This document shows, piece by piece, positions 51,885 to 60,609 of a DNA stretch of 64,000 nt (its first letter is position 1; each line of letters begins with the position of its first letter). The notes below the pieces were generated by a model, which did not search any database, was not told where the DNA came from, and was given only the letters and a program-made list of their open reading frames with translations. The position numbers were made by a program, and so were the translations under genes. Source of the stretch: JAYVFR01 sp043772945 (lineage in GTDB: Bacteria; Patescibacteriota; JACMRA01); NCBI GenBank assembly GCA_043772945.1, contig JAYVFR010000007.1, forward strand, positions 34,945-98,944, written 5' to 3'.

Positions 51885-52583
51885 GTCAAAAGACTCTAAA
51901 AAATATTTATACCACACTAAAACAAACCAAGCGACACCTACTCCTGTAACCGAATGAGACATATAATTTTTAGGGGATTTTTTTAATTCATTTAACCATT
52001 CTACTGCCTCTGGGAATTGATTTAACAAAACTTTGTTTATTTCTTTGCCTTGCTCTTCAGTTTTGTAATAGTCTGAGAGTCTAGGGTTACAGACTGAGAT
52101 TGCTTTTGGAATTTCTCCGACTAGTAAGTGATGATCAGTAATTATTAAATCGCATTTTTCTGACAACAAAAAATCAGCTTCAGTAACTGAATTAATCCCG
52201 CAATCAACGGAGATAATTAAATCGTTATCTTTAGACAATTTTTTTATAGCCTCTAAATTAATTCCATAACCTTCAATAAATCTATCAGGTGCATAATAAC
52301 TGATCAACTCTTTTTGAAACCCAAACTCTATCAAACCCCAATACATAACTCCCGTTGCTGTTATAGCATCAGTATCGTAATCGCTATAAATGCAAATTTT
52401 TTGATTTTCTTTATAAGCCTTGTAAAGCCTTAAGCAAAAGTTTTCTATGTCGTATAAATAAGGAAGCTTAGAGTAATGTTCCTCTGTAGAGTAATTAGTG
52501 TAAAACTTAGTATCTGAATTTGTAGCTTGGTTTGAGCTCAGATTAGTAAAACGATCAAGATAATTAGTTAATATTGGATGCAT
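51876..52583 (-). CDS. recJ: RecJ-like DHH phosphoesterase, N-terminal part only
   Basis: 235 aa with the DHH core of single-strand exonuclease RecJ: CIYSDYDTDAITATGVMYWG (D68, D70, D72), VDCGINS (D127) and ITDHHLL (D150-H151-H152). Full RecJ is about 550-600 aa, with DHHA1 and OB domains that complete the active site and clamp DNA; both are missing. The frame stops where it meets the pseudogene on the other strand, suggesting a rearrangement. Either inactive or a DHH-only nuclease. Overlaps the upstream gene by 20 bases. Confidence 0.8.
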   Translation of the reverse strand: MHPILTNYLDRFTNLSSNQATNSDTKFYTNYSTEEHYSKLPYLYDIENFCLRLYKAYKENQKICIYSDYDTDAITATGVMYWGLIEFGFQKELISYYAPDRFIEGYGINLEAIKKLSKDNDLIISVDCGINSVTEADFLLSEKCDLIITDHHLLVGEIPKAISVCNPRLSDYYKTEEQGKEINKVLLNQFPEAVEWLNELKKSPKNYMSHSVTGVGVAWFVLVWYKYFLESFDLF

Positions 52584-53229
52584 AGACAGGAACTGCCATT
52601 AATGTTTCTTGCTCCTTTTTCACAATCTCTTGCTGACGGGTAGTTATAAACTCAACTAAACTAGAATGGCTATTAGTAAGTTTTTGCTTATCTAGTTCTG
52701 TTAATCGAAGATAAATAAAATGCTGCTTACGAGCCATACCTTGTGAAATACGCTCTCCTGATGGTAAGTTAAAATAATCGGTTTCGACTAAGGCTACTTC
52801 TGGCCAAAGATGATTAATTTCATCTGAATTTATCTTTACAAAGTTATATTTTTCCTCAAGCATGAGAGCAACCCCAAAACTTTCACGAAGAAAGAAAGCG
52901 ATATTGCTATCTACGTAGTCGCTGAATAAATGATCCAAAATATTGTGCATCTGATTACGGACCTTAGATAATGTATGCCCTATTACTACAAGCTTTATGT
53001 CATTTAACTCAAGCGCATACTTAGGTTCTACTAGTGTTAGAGCAGTAATTTCAGAAGTTTTTGGACTTTCAAGCCAGTAAATAGTATTCTCCACTTTAGC
53101 AACATCTTTAAGGTATACGCGGTTTCTAGGTACAAAAAAATCACTGTGACAAACAATGAGCTTATAAACTTGACCTATGATTTCTCCTTGTCTTCGACCC
53201 GATAGTCGATAAGGGTTTTTGTATGCCAT
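52564..53229 (-). CDS. Hypothetical protein upstream of truncated recJ (221 aa)
   Basis: Not recognised. Alpha/beta pattern throughout, e.g. DIKLVVIGHTLSKVRNQMHN and FLRESFGVALMLEEKYNF, with no signal peptide. Overlaps the start of the recJ fragment by 20 bases, so translation is probably coupled and a DNA-related role is possible. tRNA-Arg lies 49 bases upstream on the same strand. Confidence 0.75.
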   Translation of the reverse strand: MAYKNPYRLSGRRQGEIIGQVYKLIVCHSDFFVPRNRVYLKDVAKVENTIYWLESPKTSEITALTLVEPKYALELNDIKLVVIGHTLSKVRNQMHNILDHLFSDYVDSNIAFFLRESFGVALMLEEKYNFVKINSDEINHLWPEVALVETDYFNLPSGERISQGMARKQHFIYLRLTELDKQKLTNSHSSLVEFITTRQQEIVKKEQETLMAVPVYASNIN

Positions 53230-53277
53230 ATAGCTACTGTTAATTGTTTAAATTTTAAGTTTAAGATTTAGATTAAT

Positions 53278-53354
53278 TGGTGTAACTGACAGGGCTCGAA
53301 CCTGTGACCTTGGGATTAGAAGTCCCACGCTCTATCCAACTGAGCTACAGCTAC
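53278..53354 (-). tRNA. tRNA-Arg (anticodon UCU)
   Basis: 77 bases including an encoded CCA. The acceptor stem GTAGCTG / CAGTTAC pairs fully with one G-T; D arm GCTC...GAGC; anticodon stem TGGGA/TCCCA with loop CTTCTAA, giving TCT (reads AGA/AGG); T arm ACAGG/CCTGT with TTCGAGC loop. No intron. Confidence 0.95.
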
Positions 53355-53460
53355 ATACGAGTAGAAAGTACTTATATTAGATTGATTTTGTCAATGTTAT
53401 TTTGGCTATATTGTATCTGATAAGTTAGATTTTATTTTGGCGTTTAAGATTATTTTAAGT

Positions 53461-54645
53461 TTAAAAAGTTGATTTTAATGCTCTTTCTAAAAGATTGTCT
53501 TTGGAATCAATTTTAATATCTGGTTCAAGACCTTTTTTATTTATTTCGTTACCATTTGGTGTTAGCCACTCAGCTATAGTTAATTTGACACTATCACCAT
53601 TTGCAAGCGGCATTAATTGTTGAACTACACCCTTACCATAGCTTTTTGATCCAATCAACTTGCAGCCTCTAATATCACGCAACGCTCCTGCTAAAATTTC
53701 ACTAGCACTAGCAGATTGTCCATTTATCAAAACTGCTAAAGGATAATTACTTAAATTTAAATTTTTTGGAAGTGATTTAATAACTTCTGATTTATCTTTG
53801 TACTTTTCTTGGAGAATAATTTGATTGGCTGGTACGAAATAAGAAATTACATCAACGGCCGATTGCAATAAACCACCGCCATCGTCAGTAACATCTATTA
53901 AAATTCTTTTAATTTCAGGTTTTTGTTTAATTTCTTTTGCAAATTCTTCCATTATAGCATCAAGTCCTTCACCAAATGAATTAATCTTAATTACAGCCGT
54001 TTCGTCTTTGTAGCTTAACGCCATTAAATCAACTTTAATTTGACTTCTAGTTAGAGCTACGTTGTATGTTTCTGTATTCCGCAAAAATTTCAGTTTTACC
54101 TCCGTATTTACAGGGCCTTTAATAGCTCCAACAAGTAGTTCAGGGGTTTCAAAACTTAAAATATTTTTACCATCTACTTCTACCAAAATATCATTAGCTT
54201 GTATTAATCCGCTTTTAGACGCAGGGGAATTAGGGATTACGCTTATAACAGTAATTTTGGATTTATTAAAAGTATTAAAATATATTCCTACACCGAAATA
54301 TTTTTGGTTTAGACTTTCATTTAATTTAGATCTATCGTCTTTAGTTAAATATTCACTGTATGGATCCTTGAGTGAACTTACAAGCCCTTTATTAATACCT
54401 ATATTATATTCTTCTTCCGTTGGTAACTTACCAATATATTGATTTTGAATTATGTTTTTCAAACTATTTATGTCTGCTTTTGGAGCGATTTTTTGTAAAT
54501 ATGTATAACTGAACCCAAAAAATACTACTATTAACAGCACACTAATTATCAAGTATTGAATGTAATTGGTTTTTTTTAATTTTTTAATTATTAAATTTGT
54601 TTGATTTGTTTGGTCTAGTTGATTTTCTGGTGAGTTTTCTATCAT
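53461..54645 (-). CDS. ctpA: Carboxy-terminal processing protease, S41 family
   Basis: Serine protease with a membrane anchor (about 28-48), N-terminal dimerisation helices, PDZ domain (about 115-200: YFGVGIYF...SPASKSGLIQANDILVEVDG) and S41 core. The catalytic Ser313 in GQSASASEI and Lys338 in SYGKGVVQQ are 25 residues apart, as in Prc. The usual DLRxNPGG loop reads DVTDDGGG, a minor departure. 394 aa, normal. Acts outside the membrane on protein C-termini. Divergent from rpsG. Confidence 0.93.
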   Translation of the reverse strand: MIENSPENQLDQTNQTNLIIKKLKKTNYIQYLIISVLLIVVFFGFSYTYLQKIAPKADINSLKNIIQNQYIGKLPTEEEYNIGINKGLVSSLKDPYSEYLTKDDRSKLNESLNQKYFGVGIYFNTFNKSKITVISVIPNSPASKSGLIQANDILVEVDGKNILSFETPELLVGAIKGPVNTEVKLKFLRNTETYNVALTRSQIKVDLMALSYKDETAVIKINSFGEGLDAIMEEFAKEIKQKPEIKRILIDVTDDGGGLLQSAVDVISYFVPANQIILQEKYKDKSEVIKSLPKNLNLSNYPLAVLINGQSASASEILAGALRDIRGCKLIGSKSYGKGVVQQLMPLANGDSVKLTIAEWLTPNGNEINKKGLEPDIKIDSKDNLLERALKSTF

Positions 54646-54713
54646 ATATCAACGGCCAACATCCTATATTTTTTGTATCTTTGTCAAAAACATCGAAAAA
54701 TTCAAAATTATAT

Positions 54714-54742
54714 TTGACATTTCTGCTGAAATTATGATTATT
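54714..54742 (+). promoter_or_regulatory. Probable rpsG promoter
   Basis: TTGACA (54714-54719), 17 bases, ATTATT (54737-54742), 46 bases before the ATG; the -10 is weak. Confidence 0.35.
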
Positions 54743-54788
54743 ATCTTAATATACACCTTTTAAATATCTTTACACAAATTAAAATTTT

Positions 54789-55280
54789 ATGCCACGAAGA
54801 AAACGAGTACTCAAGCGTCCAACTATTTTAGCAGACAAAACCCACGACAGCGTTTTAATTAGCAGATTAATTAATAGAATCATGTGGGACGGTAAAAAAA
54901 CTATCGCTAGCAGAATTGTAAACGAAGCCCTAGAATTTGCATCTAAAGAACTTGAGGTAGAAGCTATTGCAGTTTTAACTTTAGCAGTAGACAATGTCAA
55001 ACCACAAGTTGAAGTTAAATCAATGCGTGTAGGAGGTGCTAACTATCAAGTACCTATTGAGCCTTATCCAGCAAGGCAATTAAGACTTGGATTAACTTGG
55101 ATTGTCACTGCAGCTCGATCCGTTAAGGGTATGTCAATGACTGATAAACTAAAAAGAATACTAGTAGAATCCTACCAAGGAACAGGACCTGCAGTAGCTA
55201 AACGTAATAGCATTCACCAAACCGCTGCTGGTAACAAAGCCTTTGCCCACTTTGCTCTAAGGGCTAGAAAAAAGTCATAA
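54789..55280 (+). CDS. rpsG: 30S ribosomal protein uS7
   Basis: Primary 16S-binding head protein. MPRRKRVLKRP start, LISRLINRIMWDGKKTIA, VKSMRVGGANYQVPIEP and RQLRLGLTWIV are diagnostic. 163 aa, slightly longer than the usual 156. Stands alone: rpsL and fusA, normally adjacent, are absent; murC follows 7 bases later. Confidence 0.97.
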   Translation: MPRRKRVLKRPTILADKTHDSVLISRLINRIMWDGKKTIASRIVNEALEFASKELEVEAIAVLTLAVDNVKPQVEVKSMRVGGANYQVPIEPYPARQLRLGLTWIVTAARSVKGMSMTDKLKRILVESYQGTGPAVAKRNSIHQTAAGNKAFAHFALRARKKS

Positions 55281-55287
55281 TTAATAT

Positions 55288-56604
55288 ATGACTAAAGTTC
55301 TTGTTTTAGGTGCTGGAGGAGCTGGGGTTAGTAACATAGCTCAAATTTACAGACAACAAGGATTCAACGTAGTAGGGGCAGACAAGATAAAAAACATTGC
55401 TACAGCCAACCTAGAATCATTAGGAATTAAAGTTTGCTTAGATAATGACTTATCAGCTCTTGAAAATACCGACTTAATTTTCAAATCTAGTGCAATTAAA
55501 AACGATAACCTTCTTTTAATTGAAGCTAAAAAACAAGGTATTAAAATAATTACTAGGCATGATTTTTTTAAAAATCTCTCGCTTACTAGAGATGTAATTG
55601 CTGTATCTGGAAGTAGTGGTAAAACTAGCGTTACCAGTGTAACTTCACACGTATTATCAGCTGATCGTGATTGTGGTTATCTAGTTGGTATTCATGGTAA
55701 AGGAGGTCATAATGGTAGTAAAGAGGTAAAAGAGTTTGTCTTAGAAGCTGATGAATACGCTAAAACTTTCTTAAGTCTAGAAAAAGTAAAAATTGGGATT
55801 ATTAACTCTATCACTTTTGATCACATAGATATCTACCCAACTAAACAAGACTATTACCAGGTTTTTAAAGACTTTGCAGTTAAATGTGAAAATTTAATTG
55901 TTAATGGTGATGATGAAATAATTCAAAGAGAAATACAACATCCAAAGCTTATCAAAATAGGCTATAAATTTGAAAATAATTGGTCTGCTCGCCAAGTAGT
56001 TAATTTTGAGGGGGGTTCTAAATTTTCTGTTTATAATCTTGAAAACAAAATAGCTAGCGTAACGTTGAATGTAATTGGAGGGCATAATGTCATAAATGCT
56101 TTATTTGCTTTTGTAACTAACTATCTTTTAAATGTAGAAATAAAAACGATTTGTACTGCTCTAAATAATTATAATGGAGCTCCACGTCGCCTTGAGTTAT
56201 TGCAGAAATCTCCTTTTTATATTTATGATGATTATGCTCACCTACCATTTGAGATTGAAACCGTTTTAAAAGGATTAAAATCTAGCTTTCCAAGTAGAAA
56301 AATTATAGCTTATTTCCAGCCTCATACTTACACTAGGATTAATTCTCAGTTTGAAGCCTATCCTAAAGCTTTAAGCAACTGCGATGTTTTATTATTAGGA
56401 GATGTTTACGCCGCAAGAGATAGTGAAGGTAGTGTAGATATGAACAAATTAATTAATTTGGTAACATGTCCTGTCAAATACTTATCAGGTGATATTATTA
56501 ATTCCGAGAAGTTGATCAGAGAAATTATCAAACCTAATGATATTTTAATTTGTTTAAATGCAGGAGACGCGACTAAAGTTGCCCACAATTTGCGAATTAT
56601 TTAA
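55288..56604 (+). CDS. murC: UDP-N-acetylmuramate-L-alanine ligase
   Basis: Adds the first amino acid of the peptidoglycan stem peptide. GAGGAGVSNIAQIY (UDP-MurNAc domain), SGSSGKTSVTSV (P-loop), LEADEYAKTFL, DHIDIYPTKQDY and YDDYAHLPFEIETVL (Mur ligase DDYAHxPxEI) fit MurC. 438 aa, normal. Immediately after rpsG, so wall synthesis is transcribed with a ribosomal gene; convergent with the ABC ATPase. Confidence 0.94.
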   Translation: MTKVLVLGAGGAGVSNIAQIYRQQGFNVVGADKIKNIATANLESLGIKVCLDNDLSALENTDLIFKSSAIKNDNLLLIEAKKQGIKIITRHDFFKNLSLTRDVIAVSGSSGKTSVTSVTSHVLSADRDCGYLVGIHGKGGHNGSKEVKEFVLEADEYAKTFLSLEKVKIGIINSITFDHIDIYPTKQDYYQVFKDFAVKCENLIVNGDDEIIQREIQHPKLIKIGYKFENNWSARQVVNFEGGSKFSVYNLENKIASVTLNVIGGHNVINALFAFVTNYLLNVEIKTICTALNNYNGAPRRLELLQKSPFYIYDDYAHLPFEIETVLKGLKSSFPSRKIIAYFQPHTYTRINSQFEAYPKALSNCDVLLLGDVYAARDSEGSVDMNKLINLVTCPVKYLSGDIINSEKLIREIIKPNDILICLNAGDATKVAHNLRII

Positions 56605-56616
56605 TACAGAAATTTT

Positions 56617-57393
56617 TTAAACAATTGCAATTTTGCTTAATTCTTCTATAAGAGTTCCAAGGTAATCTCCCTCACTGCTTTTAGCCATCAATTCTGGAAT
56701 AGTACCTTCAAATACTTTTTGACCTTTTTCTATTACAGCAAGCTTGCTACAAAGTTCAGTAATATCTGGTAAGTAATGACTTGTTAAAAGAATTGTTAAG
56801 CCTTGCTCTCTATTTAATTCAAGCAACATTTCTCTCATGGTATTTTGAGCCTCAAAATCAAGCCCTAGGGTTGGCTCATCCATAAACAAAAATTTTGGTT
56901 GATGCAAGACTGAAGAAATTATTTCAAACTTCATTCTTTGCCCAAGGGAAAGCTGTCTAACTGGGACATCTAGCTTCTCACTAACTTGGAATCTATTAGC
57001 TAGTTCGTTAATTCTACTCTGAATTTCCCCGCCCACCATATCATACAAATAACCACTTAATTGCAAGGATTCCATTGCCGACAAATTAGGATCAAGGTTT
57101 TGTTTTTGACCACTAACTAAACCTACTTGCTTTAAAAATGCTGGTTTACGAAGATAAGGATAGTAACCCAAAACTTGAATTTCACCTGAAGTTTTTTCTA
57201 CGAGTCCGAGACAATGTTTAATAAATGTAGTTTTACCTGCTCCGTTAGGACCAATTAACCCATATATCATCGGTTTATCAATATTTAAATCAAAACTTTT
57301 AAGAGCTGTTACTTCTTTTTTTTCACGGCTAAAAATTCCTGTTCGTTTGTAAACTGTAAAACTTTTAGTTAAATTCTCTGATTTTAGTAACAT
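56617..57393 (-). CDS. ABC transporter ATP-binding protein
   Basis: Walker A GPNGAGKTTFI, Q-loop, signature LSLGQRMKFE (LSxGQ), Walker B FLFMDEPTLGLD, and H-loop TSHYLPDI. The basic insertion KRTGIFSREKKEV near the start is typical of the ABC-2/ABCA-like exporter ATPases (NatA/DrrA type). No permease is adjacent; the ABC-2 permease at 63261 could be a partner but is 6 kb away on the other strand. Confidence 0.9.
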   Translation of the reverse strand: MLLKSENLTKSFTVYKRTGIFSREKKEVTALKSFDLNIDKPMIYGLIGPNGAGKTTFIKHCLGLVEKTSGEIQVLGYYPYLRKPAFLKQVGLVSGQKQNLDPNLSAMESLQLSGYLYDMVGGEIQSRINELANRFQVSEKLDVPVRQLSLGQRMKFEIISSVLHQPKFLFMDEPTLGLDFEAQNTMREMLLELNREQGLTILLTSHYLPDITELCSKLAVIEKGQKVFEGTIPELMAKSSEGDYLGTLIEELSKIAIV

Positions 57394-57489
57394 ATTTATT
57401 TTTTAATTTTTTCCAACTATTTTTCTAATTAAGCTAAAGTGAATATTATTTGTCAAAGATTAACATAGAACAATCCTTTAGTGGAGCTA

Positions 57490-57939
57490 CTATTTTTGGT
57501 TTTGTTTGGAATACATCCAGGCATTTTTTTGCAATTCGTAAATCATTTCTTGGAGGTAATTGTCAGTTTCATCATCCCCTGTCTTGGTAGATTCTTCTTT
57601 GGCTTTTTGTGCAAGTTTAATTGTAATTTCGATTGAATTTAATAATTCATTTAAAAAATCTCTTTCAAGTTTAGCCTGTGTTTGGGTAATGAAAGAATGC
57701 TCTAAGTAATTAGAGTAGCCTACCATAGGAATCTCTTTAAGAGCTAGTATTCGCTCGGCTAATTTATCTTGATGTTCCCCTAAGAAATCATAAAATTCTC
57801 CAAATTTCTCATGCAGAACAAAGAAATTGTCGCCGCTCATTAGCCAATGGTAGACCTTAACGTTGGCTTGAAAAATTGAAATTGTTGCAAGCAACTTATT
57901 AAGCGAGATTTGTTGCAAAAGATTAGGGGCTTTAGACAT
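57490..57939 (-). CDS. dps: Dps/ferritin-like DNA-protection protein
   Basis: 149 aa. The ferroxidase-type motif KVYHWLMSGDNFFVLHEKFG EFYDFLGEH (family HWxxxGxxFxxLHExFxxxYxxxxxxxD) is complete, followed by ALKEIPMVGYSNYLE and the C-terminal helix TDNYLQEMIYELQKNAWMY. Stores iron and protects DNA from peroxide. A remnant of a second Dps gene lies at 11926-12087. Confidence 0.88.
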   Translation of the reverse strand: MSKAPNLLQQISLNKLLATISIFQANVKVYHWLMSGDNFFVLHEKFGEFYDFLGEHQDKLAERILALKEIPMVGYSNYLEHSFITQTQAKLERDFLNELLNSIEITIKLAQKAKEESTKTGDDETDNYLQEMIYELQKNAWMYSKQNQK

Positions 57940-58030
57940 ATGAGATAAAACTATTCTATTAAAATTTATTTGTCCAGTAAAAACTCAACAGCAAGGTTTT
58001 AATAAAGTACCAATCACTAAAACTATTTCT

Positions 58031-58783
58031 CTACTTTTCATTTGTAATAATCTTTAAATCCTCGTTTAAATTCTCATCCAAATCTACATCTTCATTTACT
58101 CTTGATTCACTTTTCTCATTATCTTCATCAGAATCTTCTACATCCTCATCGTTAATCTCATTATCATAAGTTAAAACCTCATTAATTCTATTCAAACCCC
58201 CGCCGTAAATTTCAATCGCTCTGCGTAAATATTCAATATCAAGCTCGTTGTACCTCTTATTAAAATCATTTATAGTTTTGTCGTAGCGTTTTTGATAACT
58301 ACTGGCATTTAAACCTGGAACAAAAAATAAAACTTTACTAAAAAAACTATTCTTTTGGTTGTGAAGTGAATGAATTGATTGCTCCATTTGAATTCTTAAG
58401 TCTTCTCTGGCTGTTTGAAATTCAGTCCAAATATTTTCAAAACGATTTCTAGTATCACTTAGTGTGTGCTTGGTTTCATCATGAAACATGGTTAAGCGGA
58501 ATTGAAGAGCGTTTGTATCACGATAATAATTATTTAAAATCTCCTCTTTAGATAAATGCCCTTGAGATTTTTGAGATTTATAATTTTGAACTATCACCTC
58601 TCTGAGCGCCTCTTTAAGAAGGTGGTACGCGTCTTTTAGAATACTAAATTGTTTAGAGTTTCCCCCTTTTTTGTCAGGGTGTTTTTTTTTGGCTAAACTG
58701 ATGTATTTTTTTTTAAGACTCTCTAAATCCAGCTCAGCCAATTCCTCTACTTCAAAAATTTTAAGCGCTCTAACTAAATTCAT
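58031..58783 (-). CDS. J-domain protein with acidic tail
   Basis: 250 aa. J domain at about 3-60 with KKKHPDKKG (HPD 35-37), which should stimulate a DnaK. No G/F region, no zinc fingers and no DnaJ C-terminal domain; a long helical/coiled-coil middle (about 75-200) leads to a very acidic tail (NEDVDLDENLNEDLK). Not classical DnaJ but a specialised class III J protein; client unknown. Confidence 0.85.
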   Translation of the reverse strand: MNLVRALKIFEVEELAELDLESLKKKYISLAKKKHPDKKGGNSKQFSILKDAYHLLKEALREVIVQNYKSQKSQGHLSKEEILNNYYRDTNALQFRLTMFHDETKHTLSDTRNRFENIWTEFQTAREDLRIQMEQSIHSLHNQKNSFFSKVLFFVPGLNASSYQKRYDKTINDFNKRYNELDIEYLRRAIEIYGGGLNRINEVLTYDNEINDEDVEDSDEDNEKSESRVNEDVDLDENLNEDLKIITNEK

Positions 58784-58978
58784 ATCTGGAAAAGAGTTAG
58801 CATATAATTTATCCCCTTGTCAATTTTTAAATAATCTAAATAAAATAGGGTAATTTAAGATTTTAAAAGTAAAATTTGAATTTGTCTAAAAGTAAATACT
58901 AATATACATTAACTTACTTACCAAAACAAAACAAAAAAACCACGCAAAGTAAGAATACAAAAACTATTTAAAAAAATT

Positions 58979-60589
58979 ATGGCCAAACAATCAAAATTAA
59001 ACATTTGGAACAAATATTTGTATACTGGAGAACATCAAAGCATTAGTCTAAATTATTTGCTTGGGCTTATTAGTTTAACGCTACTTGTTATTGGGTATTG
59101 GAAATTCTTTGAATTAAATTTATATATTAATTTAGTTTTTTTACCGATTGCGGTTATTGTTTTAATTAACAAATTAATTACGCTAGTCTTTGGGATAATT
59201 TACCCTGATTTTAATCTCTCACGTCACAAAAAATTCTGTAAAGAGTTCAACCAAAAAATAAAACCACCTTCAGTTGATGTTTTTTTACCGATTGCGGGTG
59301 AAAGTATTGAAGTTTTAAGAGAAACTTGGACTGGAGTAAAAAGTTTAAATTACTCTAATTATAAAGTTTATGTTCTGGATGATGCAGGGGACGAAAAGAT
59401 TAAATTAATGGCTGTTGAATTTGATTTTTATTACCTTACACGTCCAAATAAAGGAGTAAATAAAAAAGCAGGAAATCTTCAATTTGGTTATCAGAACTCA
59501 AGTGGTGAACATATTCTAATTTTAGATGCTGATTTTGTACCACATAGTGATTTTCTCACAGAAACACTCCCATATCTGCAAGACCAAAAAATTGCTATAT
59601 TACAAACTCCTCAATATTTTCAAATGAGCCAAGAGATTAACAATCGGTCAATAGTAGAGTACGGAGCAGGAGCTATGGTTGAGGATTTCTATAGAATTAT
59701 TATGCCGTGCCGTGATAAGCTTGGAGGGGCCATGTGCGTTGGAACAAGCGCTCTCTATCGTAGAGGTGCTTTAGATAAAATTAATGGCTTCCCGCAAGTA
59801 GAACATTCAGAAGATATCAAGACAGGCTTGAATTTACTAGCTGCTAATTACACAATTAAATACTTGCCAATTATTTTAAGTAGAGGAAGATGTCCTGACA
59901 ATTTAGAATCTTATATTAAGCAACAAATTCGCTGGTGTCATGGAGCTCTTGAAGCACTTTTTAGCATGGATATTTATCGAGCTCAAATGTCCTTATCTGG
60001 TAAACTTGCTTATTTAGGTAGTGGAATTTTTTATTTGAGCGAAGCCTTTAGTATCATTTTATCTCTACAAATTTTCTTTTTAGTATTCTTGTATCCATCC
60101 TCTATCACCTTGATCGGAGCTTCTTTCTTTTTACCTTTCGTTTTCTACAATTATTTTCTAGAAAATCACAAAAAACTATTTGCCGACAATCTCTCAATTG
60201 TAATTATTGGTGTAATTCAAAATTTTACTTTTTTGTACGCTATTTTTAGTTTCTTTTTACAAAAGCCAAGTCAGTGGTTACCAGCTGGCTTAAAACAGAA
60301 GTCAAAAACTGTTTCTAAAGAGACTAAAATAGTTATTTATATGATTCTCTCTTATTCTTTTTTTTATTTTGGGTTGATTTTTAGTAAATTAATTATTTCT
60401 CCTAAATTTTTTGTAAATATTGATAATTTTGGAATTATTTCATGGTTAATTATTAGCTCTGCAATTCTTTTGGTCAGTTGTATTTATATATTACCCTTTG
60501 TAATTTCACAAAAAGAGTATCAAGTAAAAAATGAAAAATTAAAGTCTTGGTTTTCAAAGAAACCACAACCAAAAACCAGTCTGTTTTAA
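58979..60589 (+). CDS. Processive GT2 glycosyltransferase, cellulose-synthase-like
   Basis: 536 aa. Two N-terminal membrane helices (about 25-70), GT-A domain with D134-D135, DAD (183-185), SEDIKTG (ED 278-279) and QQIRW (315-319), then about five C-terminal helices. This D-DxD-ED-QxxRW order defines BcsA/hyaluronan-synthase-type enzymes that polymerise and export a beta-linked glycan. No PilZ domain, so c-di-GMP control is unlikely. Followed 20 bases later by a GT-C-like gene in the same operon. Confidence 0.92.
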   Translation: MAKQSKLNIWNKYLYTGEHQSISLNYLLGLISLTLLVIGYWKFFELNLYINLVFLPIAVIVLINKLITLVFGIIYPDFNLSRHKKFCKEFNQKIKPPSVDVFLPIAGESIEVLRETWTGVKSLNYSNYKVYVLDDAGDEKIKLMAVEFDFYYLTRPNKGVNKKAGNLQFGYQNSSGEHILILDADFVPHSDFLTETLPYLQDQKIAILQTPQYFQMSQEINNRSIVEYGAGAMVEDFYRIIMPCRDKLGGAMCVGTSALYRRGALDKINGFPQVEHSEDIKTGLNLLAANYTIKYLPIILSRGRCPDNLESYIKQQIRWCHGALEALFSMDIYRAQMSLSGKLAYLGSGIFYLSEAFSIILSLQIFFLVFLYPSSITLIGASFFLPFVFYNYFLENHKKLFADNLSIVIIGVIQNFTFLYAIFSFFLQKPSQWLPAGLKQKSKTVSKETKIVIYMILSYSFFYFGLIFSKLIISPKFFVNIDNFGIISWLIISSAILLVSCIYILPFVISQKEYQVKNEKLKSWFSKKPQPKTSLF

Positions 60590-60609
60590 AAATAAATTAA
60601 TTAACAAAA

